From: CAZPRY01 sp964589175
Lineage (GTDB): Bacteria > Fidelibacterota > UBA2242
Direction of reading: 5' to 3'
Length of the DNA: 38,495 nt
Assembly: GCA_964589175.1 (NCBI GenBank)
Contig: CAZPRY010000040.1
Location: forward strand, 1-38,495
Shown here: in pieces, positions 26,811-33,533 of the stretch
Layout of the letters: each line of letters opens with the position of its first letter
How positions within the stretch are numbered: the stretch's first letter is position 1
The notes under the pieces: model-generated
What the model saw: the letters and a program-made list of their open reading frames with translations, nothing else
Database searches by the model: none
Told to the model about the DNA's origin: nothing
Program-made: the position numbers and the translations under genes

Positions 26811-27220
26811 CAAGAGCGCCATTCCGGTACGTGATCGGAGGCTGTGGAGATTCAGACGCAAATCAGATACGCCGATAAAAAGAACTGTAGCCGGAAACTG
26901 TTTGCGGGAACTTTGCATCGGGTTTTTCCGTTAGCTATTTGCGGAAAAAATCAAACCCGCAGTCGTCGGAAAATGCACAAAGAATGCGAGACTGTTTGCG
27001 TGAATTATCGTTCTCGGGGCGATTTGGGGAAAGCCCCGAAGCGGAAATTAATCGGGTGGAATTCGTGCAGCGGGGGCGTACGAATCCTGTCATAGTCGGT
27101 CTACCGGCGGTTTGATCTGGGCGCTGTTGCGCCGCAAAGATCCGTAGCGGCTTCGTGCGGATAACCGGAAAGAAGCCGGGATTCAAGATGACCGGACAAA
27201 TAATCTGAGTGGAGGGGGAA
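26811..27220. other. Intergenic region with two hairpins
   Basis: I see no gene here. A hairpin with arms TTTTTCCG (26923-26930) and CGGAAAAA (26942-26949) may end transcription of the PD40 gene. A G/C hairpin with arms TCGGGGC (27014-27020) and GCCCCGA (27033-27039) follows but lacks a T run. The strong site GGAGGGGG at the right end belongs to the next gene. Confidence 0.4.
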
Positions 27221-28153
27221 ATGCAACGCTACAATTCCATAACCATGCTTAACAAAGCGTTTTTTGGCCTCGCTTTCAGCGGGTTGATTATCCTGCTGGC
27301 GAGCTGTCAGAAACCGGAGATATACGATCCATATGCGGACTGGGACTATCATGAGGATTTTGTCTACCGGGCTCATACGCCGGCCAGCCCGGAGGCCTGC
27401 AAGATATTAATCATCGGCAACAGCCTGACCTATTTCAACGACCAGCCCGACATCCTGAAACGGATCGCTGTGGAGAATCATCGTAAAGCCTTTGTGGACG
27501 ATATCACTTTTCCCGGCGTTCAGATGCGGCAACATTGTACCGATGAATATACTCTGCGTAAGATTCATGAGCAGCAATGGGACTATGTCATTCTTCAGGA
27601 AGCCGTCGGCGAGGTTATCTGGCCCGAAGATCATCCTACAATCCTGCCTTTTATCGAAACCCTGAAGGCGGAAATACTCGGGAATAATCCGGCTACGAAG
27701 ATCATCTATTTCATGCCCTGGGCGCTGAAAGATGACAGCAGCATCGGATTCATGACCATCTCCTTTGATGATTACCAAAAAATGATTACCGCCGGGACGA
27801 TCCAATTCGGGATTACCGCCGACCTGGAAATCGCCCCGGTCGGCGAAGCCTGGCGGATAGCCTATGCCGACTCGAGCGGCATCAATCTGTTTTATACGGA
27901 TGGGGCGCACCCGTCCTGGTATGGTTCATTTCTGGGGGCCAGTGTCTATTTTGCCGCTATTTTCCAGGACAGCATGCCGGATGATTCCTATATCTCCTGG
28001 CAATGCAAATACCTGAAGGACCAGGCTTACGGATTGGTCATGGATGACCTGGAAAAGTGGCACATACCGGTGTTGGAAGATCGTGAAAAGTGGACGAAAC
28101 CGGACGATGAACTTCCGATACCGACCAACGGGCAAGACGGCACGGTCGATTAA
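27221..28153 (+). CDS. SGNH/GDSL-type hydrolase lipoprotein (DUF4886-like)
   Basis: The 310-residue protein has a signal with lipobox LLASC and SGNH-hydrolase blocks. Block I is KILIIGNSLTYFND, where GNSL carries the likely serine nucleophile. DYVILQEAVGEV is a block III-like strand. Block V is TDGAHPSWYGSFLGA, giving the Asp-x-x-His pair. The arrangement resembles the DUF4886 branch common in Bacteroidetes-like genomes, whose members may be esterases acting on glycans. The ATG at 27221 is chosen because GGAGGGGG lies immediately upstream, which also rules out a GTG at 27209. It lies among other exported hydrolases. Substrate is unknown. Confidence 0.83.
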   Translation: MQRYNSITMLNKAFFGLAFSGLIILLASCQKPEIYDPYADWDYHEDFVYRAHTPASPEACKILIIGNSLTYFNDQPDILKRIAVENHRKAFVDDITFPGVQMRQHCTDEYTLRKIHEQQWDYVILQEAVGEVIWPEDHPTILPFIETLKAEILGNNPATKIIYFMPWALKDDSSIGFMTISFDDYQKMITAGTIQFGITADLEIAPVGEAWRIAYADSSGINLFYTDGAHPSWYGSFLGASVYFAAIFQDSMPDDSYISWQCKYLKDQAYGLVMDDLEKWHIPVLEDREKWTKPDDELPIPTNGQDGTVD

Positions 28154-28227
28154 ACCTGGCCGGTTCTTCGTAAGGTTGACAATATCGTGATCCTGCTGCA
28201 AATTTTATGGAATATTCAGGAGCAGCT

Positions 28228-28980
28228 ATGCATAGATATTTAAGATCCGGATTTGCGATTTCTGTAGCGACAATGCTTGCCTGGCCCGGCCTGGCCCGGG
28301 AGCAAAAGGCGCAGACTCCCGAACAGGTTGTCGCTCAGGCCCGCTGGTACGGCCAGGCGGCGATGCGCTTCGTGCTGGACGGGAAGGTCGTCTATATCGA
28401 CCCGTACCGCCTGACGGAACAAGATTCGGCCGATATTATCCTGATTACGCACTCCCACCGCGATCACCTCTCACCGGTGGATATTGCCAAAATACTGCGC
28501 AAAGAAACCATCTTGATCGTGCCGCTTTCGTGCAAAAAAGAGGTCAGCGGCATCGCCGCCGGGCAGAAGATCTACTGCCAAGCGGGCGAAGAAAAACAGA
28601 TCGGCGCTATCCGCATTCAGGCCGTTCCAGCCTACAACCGGCAGGAGAGATTTCATCCCCGGCAAAATGAGTGGCTGGGCTTTGTCCTGACCGCCGGGGG
28701 TGTGCGCATCTATCACGCCGGCGACACCGATCGAATCCCGGAAATGAAAAATATCACCTGCGATGTCGCCTGCCTGCCGCTGGGACAGACCTACACGATG
28801 CGCAGTGTCGAAGATGCGGCGGCCGCGGCGCTGGATACCAAAGCCAAAATCGCGATTCCGATGCACTACGGATTGGCGGAAGGGAGCCCGGAAGATGCGC
28901 AGAAATTTAAAAAGATACTCGAAGGAAAAGTAGATGTAGTCATCCTGCGGGATGAAAATGCAGAGAAATCCGACCGGTAA
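28228..28980 (+). CDS. Exported metallo-beta-lactamase-fold hydrolase (UPF0173/UlaG-like)
   Basis: A 250-residue protein with a signal sequence (ending about MLAWPGLA) and a metal-dependent hydrolase fold. Blocks are ARWYGQAAMRFVLDGKVVYI, ILITHSHRDHLSP (the HxHxDH metal motif), IRIYHAGDTDR and IAIPMHYGLAEG. This is the UPF0173/UlaG-like branch, which holds lactonases, phosphodiesterases and uncharacterised enzymes. Most relatives are cytosolic, so the signal peptide is a point of interest. I start at the ATG at 28228 with AGGAGCAG before it; an upstream in-frame ATG at 28207 lacks a site. It precedes two other hydrolase genes on the same strand. Confidence 0.85.
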   Translation: MHRYLRSGFAISVATMLAWPGLAREQKAQTPEQVVAQARWYGQAAMRFVLDGKVVYIDPYRLTEQDSADIILITHSHRDHLSPVDIAKILRKETILIVPLSCKKEVSGIAAGQKIYCQAGEEKQIGAIRIQAVPAYNRQERFHPRQNEWLGFVLTAGGVRIYHAGDTDRIPEMKNITCDVACLPLGQTYTMRSVEDAAAAALDTKAKIAIPMHYGLAEGSPEDAQKFKKILEGKVDVVILRDENAEKSDR

Positions 28981-29024
28981 TCGAAAAAGGGAAATCGATT
29001 CCGGGAAGAAGCGGGAGGGGAATC

Positions 29025-30191
29025 ATGAAAGGATTTTATAGGTGTCTCCGGGCGGGATGCCTTTGTTTCGGTCTGATTGTTTTCATGAATCTGCAGGCCG
29101 GAGCGCTTTCGCCGGCGGAAGACGTCGATTGGACCCAGCCGCAGACCGTCGATCCGCTGCAGCCCGGTATTGGCGATTTTCTGGACATCGATGCGCAGAC
29201 CTTTATCGCGCGAGGCCGGAGGGAATATCAAAGCGGGCATCTGCTGGAAGCTGCCAGTAATTACCTGACAGCGTTACATTATAACGGCAACGATGCCGTG
29301 ACGATTTACAATCTGGCCTGCTGCTACGGAAAATTGGGCGAAGCGGAACTGGCGGCCAGCAATCTCAAACGCGCCATCAACAACGGTTTTTCCGATATCG
29401 CCCAGATCAAAACCGACAAGGACTTCGACCCGGTGCGCGAAAACCCACAATTCAAAGCTATTCTGAAGCAGATCGAAAGTGCGACTTCGGGTTTCGGGGA
29501 TGTCGTATATATCAAAGCTGCGAAACTGATCCAGTGCCGCATTCAGCTGCCGGATAATTTCGATCCGCAGAGGGAGTACCCGCTGCTCATTGCGCTGCAC
29601 GGCAACGGGGGCAATGCGGAGAATATGATCCGGCTCTGGCAGGAATTCAAAGCGCACGATTTTATCTTTGCTGCACCGGAAGGCGCTTATCAGGTCGGCC
29701 CCGGTTCGGCCAATCGCTATGGCAGTTACTCCTGGGAGATCCGCACGAAGGACGAAAGGTTATGGCGGCGCGGCGACCCCCTGTCACTGGCCTATATCCA
29801 GGAAGTCGCGGATTACCTGGCGAAAAATTTCCGGGTGAAGGGCGTCTTCCTGCTGGGCTTTTCGCAGGGAGTGGCGTATGCCTATGCCACTGCGATCCTG
29901 AATCCGCAGGGCTTCCGGGGCGTAATTGCCTTTGCGGGCGTGCTGCCGGTGACCGACCTGCCGTATTCATTATTAACCGAAGAACAGATCGCGGCCGCCA
30001 GCAATATACCGGTATTTATAGCGCACGGGACCGGGGATAAGGCGATTGATTACGATCTGGCGCTCGAGGCCAAAGAGCGCTTGGAAAACTTCGGCTACGA
30101 TGTTACTTTCAAAAGTTTTATGGACGGGCATGTTATCGATGCGGCTGTTCTGCGCAAAGCCGAAAAATGGATGCTTGAGAAGATAAAATAG
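29025..30191 (+). CDS. Exported TPR - alpha/beta hydrolase (carboxylesterase-like) fusion
   Basis: This 388-residue protein has a signal peptide (to about residue 28), then TPR-type helices (about 60-150; FIARGRREYQSGHLLEAASN, YNLACCYGKLGEAELAASNL). A C-terminal alpha/beta hydrolase domain (about 165-388) follows. The oxyanion region is LIALHGNGGNAENM, the nucleophile elbow is LLGFSQGVAYA (GxSxG), the acid is in AHGTGDKAIDYD and the base in MDGHVIDAA. This resembles the phospholipase/carboxylesterase and feruloyl-esterase-like group. GGGAGGGG precedes the ATG. Substrate is unknown. Confidence 0.85.
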   Translation: MKGFYRCLRAGCLCFGLIVFMNLQAGALSPAEDVDWTQPQTVDPLQPGIGDFLDIDAQTFIARGRREYQSGHLLEAASNYLTALHYNGNDAVTIYNLACCYGKLGEAELAASNLKRAINNGFSDIAQIKTDKDFDPVRENPQFKAILKQIESATSGFGDVVYIKAAKLIQCRIQLPDNFDPQREYPLLIALHGNGGNAENMIRLWQEFKAHDFIFAAPEGAYQVGPGSANRYGSYSWEIRTKDERLWRRGDPLSLAYIQEVADYLAKNFRVKGVFLLGFSQGVAYAYATAILNPQGFRGVIAFAGVLPVTDLPYSLLTEEQIAAASNIPVFIAHGTGDKAIDYDLALEAKERLENFGYDVTFKSFMDGHVIDAAVLRKAEKWMLEKIK

Positions 30192-30241
30192 GCGGTTCGC
30201 ATCAGGCCGCGTAACAGATTTAAATTTTGTAGGGGAACGCG

Positions 30242-31498
30242 ATGAAACGGATGAATTGGTTTGTTTTCCTTGGATTGCTGGCGCTGGGCTCGTTGCCCGC
30301 CTACGCAGCGGAAATTCAAATAGAGGCCGAGAAATTGAGCGAAACGGTTTACCGGCTGATCTGCTGTGGGACGCTGGAAGTAAATGCGACCGTGTCCATC
30401 GGGGAAGACGGTATTCTGCTCGTCGATACGGGCATGGCCGGTGCGGATGAGGCGATCCGCTCCGAATTGCAGAGCATGGGCGCTGGAGATATCAGGTACA
30501 TCATCAATACCCATTTGCATCAGGATCATACCGGCGGCAATTCCATCGCCGGAGAATCCACCACCATCATTGCGCATGCCAACGTGCTCAAACGCCTGAG
30601 TTCGGGAGACAATATCTTTTTCAGACCACCGGCAGAACAGCTGCCGTCAGTACTTGTCGAGGATGAATACACGCTCGAATTCAACGGTGAAGAAATTCGG
30701 ATCATTCATTTCCCGGTCAGCCATACGGACGGCGACCTGGTTGTGTACTTTCCGGAATCCAAAATCGTCTGCCTGGGCGACCTGCTCTTCTCGGACCGCT
30801 TTCCCTTTGTCGATCTCAATAATGGCGGCACCCTCGACGGATACACCGCCAGCATGAATGAGTTCCTCGATCGCTTTCCTGCCGATGTGACCTATATCGC
30901 CGGACACGGCTGTAACTATAACCGCGAAGATATCCGTGAATATCACCGGATGTTGGCCGAGACCACTGCCCTGGTGGTGAATCGGATCGAGGACGGAAAA
31001 CCGCTGAATGAGGCTGAGGCGGATCGGGTACTGAAAGACTGGAGCAGCTGGGAAACCGGATTTATCTCCGATGTCGCCTGGGCTGAGACAATTTATAACA
31101 GCCGCTTCCCGACCCCGGTAGAGATCAAGAAGTCACTTTCCGAGGAATTATATAAAATCGCCGGGGCTGCGGACGGCAAGACTCTCGTTAAAAAATACCG
31201 CGAGCTGAAACACTTACATCCGGACGATTACGATTTTGGCGAAGCGCGGCTCAACCTGCTGGGCTACTACCTGATGTGGGGAGAACGTACACAGGATGCC
31301 GTTGCCGTGTTCAAGGAAAATGTGCATGAATATCCGGCTTCCGGCAATGTCTACGACAGCCTCGGCGAGGCCTACATGAAGCTCGGGAAAATCAAAGCGG
31401 CCGTCAGAAACTACGAGAAATCGCTTCAGTACGACCCCGGCAGCCAGAACGCCAAAGATATGCTCCAGAAACTTGCCGTCATGAGAACCGGTAAATAA
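30242..31498 (+). CDS. Exported metallo-beta-lactamase-fold hydrolase with C-terminal TPR
   Basis: This 418-residue protein has a signal peptide cleaving near AYAAE. Its metallo-beta-lactamase domain (about 30-240) has GILLVDTGMAGADEAI, INTHLHQDHTGGN (HxHxDH), the next histidine in FPVSHTDGDLVVYFP, CLGDLLFSDRFPFVDL and the final metal histidine in IAGHGCNY. A helical linker leads to TPR repeats at about 355-410 (YDSLGEAYMKLGKIKAAVRNY). It belongs to the quinoprotein-relay/QuiP-like or B1-B2-like branch and is not clearly an antibiotic-resistance enzyme. AGGGGAA precedes the ATG. It mirrors the neighbouring TPR-esterase in joining a secreted hydrolase with TPR. Confidence 0.87.
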   Translation: MKRMNWFVFLGLLALGSLPAYAAEIQIEAEKLSETVYRLICCGTLEVNATVSIGEDGILLVDTGMAGADEAIRSELQSMGAGDIRYIINTHLHQDHTGGNSIAGESTTIIAHANVLKRLSSGDNIFFRPPAEQLPSVLVEDEYTLEFNGEEIRIIHFPVSHTDGDLVVYFPESKIVCLGDLLFSDRFPFVDLNNGGTLDGYTASMNEFLDRFPADVTYIAGHGCNYNREDIREYHRMLAETTALVVNRIEDGKPLNEAEADRVLKDWSSWETGFISDVAWAETIYNSRFPTPVEIKKSLSEELYKIAGAADGKTLVKKYRELKHLHPDDYDFGEARLNLLGYYLMWGERTQDAVAVFKENVHEYPASGNVYDSLGEAYMKLGKIKAAVRNYEKSLQYDPGSQNAKDMLQKLAVMRTGK

Positions 31499-31557
31499 TC
31501 AATCGACAAAACCTATAAACGTCTCTATGGGATTATTATAAATAAACGGATTCGCTA

Positions 31558-32718
31558 ATGAATAAAAATCGCTTTTCAAGACCAGGGGTGAAACCGTTTG
31601 GGTTTTTAGCCCTCTTTTTCGTTCTCCTTTTACTCTCTTGCGATGTCTGTTCAGGGCAGAAAGAGGGTCGAGATTTCATCGCTTCCGGCGAATACCAGGG
31701 CGAGTACTGGCCGACGGATGGTTGGCGCAGTTGTGCGCCGGAAGCGGTCGGCATGAGTGCGGAAAAGCTGCGCGCGGTTTTTGAATACTCCGATAATCCC
31801 AATCTGAACACCCAAGGCGTCGTCATCATCAAAGACGGCTATATCGTAGCGGAGGCGTACTGGGATGATTTCAGGCAGAACGATCGCCATGAAAGTCAGT
31901 CCATTGCCAAGAGTTTCTCCAGCGCTCTGATTGGCATCGCTATCGATCAGGGACTGATCCCCGGCGTGGACAGATATGTCTACAGTTATTATCCGCAATG
32001 GGGAGCTGCGGACGTTGCTCCTCAAAAGAAACGCATGACCATCAAACACCTGCTGACTATGACGGGCGGCCTGCAATGGAATGAGGAGGATTACTACAAC
32101 GATACGAGCAATAACGATGTTTTCAGAATGGCGGCGCGCAATGATTTCATCCAGTATGTGCTGGATAAACCGGTAGAAAATGAACCAGGCACGCATTGGT
32201 ACTATTCGAGCGGTGAGTCCATGCTGCTCTCGGGCGTTTTGCAGCAAGCCACCGGGATGCCGGCTTTCCGGTTTGGACAAACCAAGCTCTTCGAACCGCT
32301 GGGAATCGATAATATCAGCTGGGGCAGCGACCCGGGCGGGCGTACCATAACAGCCTGGGGAGTAAAGACCACAGTACGCAATTTCGCCAAATTCGGCTAT
32401 CTCTACCTGAAACAGGGCCATTGGGAAGACCGCCGGATTATCTCGGAATCCTGGGTTTACGAATCCACTCACCCGGTGAACGGACTGGTGAATCATTACG
32501 GCTATCAGTGGTGGTTTCCTTCGGCTTATGAGGAGTATAAGAATTTCCGGATTCCCGAAAATACTTTCATGGCCCTGGGCATCTACCTGCAGCGGCTTTA
32601 CGTCGTTCCGGAAAAAAACCTGGTGGTCGTAAGGGTCGGCAATGACGCCAATGTCTCCGCCGAAGACTGGCACACGCTGGGATTTTTACAGTTAGTCCTG
32701 GATGCAGTAATCGAGTAA
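31558..32718 (+). CDS. Serine hydrolase of the class C beta-lactamase/NylB family, lipoprotein
   Basis: This 386-residue lipoprotein has signal lipobox LLLSC. The catalytic SxxK motif is SIAK (Ser115, Lys118) inside ESQSIAKSFSSALIGIA. The second motif is YSS within THWYYSSGESMLLSG, and the third region contains HYGYQWWFPS. The start of the domain, APEAVGMSAEKLRAVFEY, and KHLLTMTGGLQWNEE are typical of 6-aminohexanoate-dimer hydrolase-like and AmpC-like esterases. A true beta-lactamase role is not supported by sequence alone; esterase or peptidase activity is equally likely. It follows the two metallo-beta-lactamase-fold genes on the same strand after a 59-base gap. Confidence 0.86.
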   Translation: MNKNRFSRPGVKPFGFLALFFVLLLLSCDVCSGQKEGRDFIASGEYQGEYWPTDGWRSCAPEAVGMSAEKLRAVFEYSDNPNLNTQGVVIIKDGYIVAEAYWDDFRQNDRHESQSIAKSFSSALIGIAIDQGLIPGVDRYVYSYYPQWGAADVAPQKKRMTIKHLLTMTGGLQWNEEDYYNDTSNNDVFRMAARNDFIQYVLDKPVENEPGTHWYYSSGESMLLSGVLQQATGMPAFRFGQTKLFEPLGIDNISWGSDPGGRTITAWGVKTTVRNFAKFGYLYLKQGHWEDRRIISESWVYESTHPVNGLVNHYGYQWWFPSAYEEYKNFRIPENTFMALGIYLQRLYVVPEKNLVVVRVGNDANVSAEDWHTLGFLQLVLDAVIE

Positions 32719-32735
32719 GAAAGCATAAAGATCAA

Positions 32736-32784
32736 AAGTGAAAGTGTGGGATAAGAGCCGTGTTTTACGGTATCCTTTTCACTT
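32736..32784 (+). repeat. Stepped intergenic stem-loop
   Basis: Three nested complementary segments form one long hairpin: AAGTGAAA/TTTCACTT (32736-32743 with 32777-32784), GGATA/TATCC (32749-32753 with 32771-32775) and CCGT/ACGG (32758-32761 with 32767-32770), loop GTTTT. It has no T run after it, so it may be an RNA processing or stability element or a small imperfect repeat rather than a simple terminator. Confidence 0.55.
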
Positions 32785-32853
32785 ATCAGGATTTGCGAAC
32801 AATCTCCGGATTCTATATATTGATGCATAATCAATAACATCAGGGGGTGTTCA

Positions 32854-33261
32854 ATGGATCTGTTCGGCGGTCTTAATTTTTGGGCGGTGCTGGTCGGCAC
32901 GGCCTGGAGCATGTTGCTGGGTTTTCTGTGGTACGGTCCGCTTTTCGGGAAAGCCTGGATGAAAGAAGTTGGTTTAAAATCAGAGGATGTCAAGTCTTCC
33001 GACGCGCTGAAAGGTTTCGGCATCAGCGCCGTGACGGCCTTTATCGCGGTCTGGACGCTGGCCTGGATCATGTTGCGCCTGGGCTACGCGAATGCCTGGA
33101 AAGGTTTTATGTTCGGCGTCTGTGTCTCGGTCGGATTTATCGCGATGACGATCATTTCGAATGCCGCCTACGAGAAGCAGTCGCTTAAGCTGGTTTGCAT
33201 CCAATCCGGCTACCGGGTAGTGTTCCTGGCCGTCAGCGGGCTGATTCTGGGAATCTGGTAA
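32854..33261 (+). CDS. DUF1761 family membrane protein
   Basis: The 135-residue protein has four hydrophobic helices. The N-terminal block FWAVLVGTAWSMLLGFLWYG and PLFGKAWMKEVG are the family signature; family function is unknown. The second half has AWIMLRLGYANAWKGFMFG and ends VSGLILGIW. A CAGGGGG site precedes the ATG. It is preceded by a stepped stem-loop and followed by long inverted repeats. A broken copy of its last 22 codons lies about 3.4 kb downstream beyond the permease and nuclease genes, evidence for a former second copy. Confidence 0.88.
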   Translation: MDLFGGLNFWAVLVGTAWSMLLGFLWYGPLFGKAWMKEVGLKSEDVKSSDALKGFGISAVTAFIAVWTLAWIMLRLGYANAWKGFMFGVCVSVGFIAMTIISNAAYEKQSLKLVCIQSGYRVVFLAVSGLILGIW

Positions 33262-33289
33262 GCGGAGCCGGTTTTCGGTGAGTGATTTC

Positions 33290-33371
33290 CTGGCCCTTGT
33301 GTTAAGCGATTCATTGGCTGTTCGTTGCCATGTTCTACTGTATTGCCTGAATCACTTGACACAAGAGCCGG
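33290..33371. repeat. Long imperfect inverted repeat between convergent genes
   Basis: Arms of 24 bases (33290-33313 and 33348-33371) are complementary at 20 positions, the inner core being CTTGTGT against ACACAAG. The 34-base loop itself contains GGC/GCC complementarity. It lies between the convergent DUF1761 and permease genes and could act as a two-way terminator or be a remnant of a small mobile repeat. Confidence 0.65.
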
Positions 33372-33401
33372 GCAAAGAGTCTGGTTTTACGGTGTAAAAG
33401 T

Positions 33402-33480
33402 GGTTCATCGAATCTTGCGATAAGTCAGAAGTATCACAAATTGTCTAAATAAATCAGTGATGAACCGGTCAATCTGATTT
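33402..33480. repeat. Nested inverted repeats downstream of the permease gene
   Basis: GGTTCATC at 33402-33409 pairs with GATGAACC at 33459-33466, and AAATCAG at 33451-33457 pairs with CTGATTT at 33474-33480. The two pairings overlap and are mutually exclusive. On the minus strand this lies just after the permease stop, where it could end or stabilise that transcript. Confidence 0.45.
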
Positions 33481-33533
33481 AAGATAATTTTTTCGAACGA
33501 TACGCCCGCTTGCATCAGGCTATATTTATAAAT

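Noticed and set aside
26844..27095. 83-codon frame in the gap after the PD40 gene
   Set aside because: No ATG start with a ribosome site and no resemblance to known proteins; Arg/Lys-rich as expected of non-coding DNA.
30242..32718. Antibiotic resistance function for the beta-lactamase-fold genes
   Set aside because: Both folds are broad hydrolase families; the motifs seen do not single out true beta-lactamases and the context is one of general exported hydrolases.
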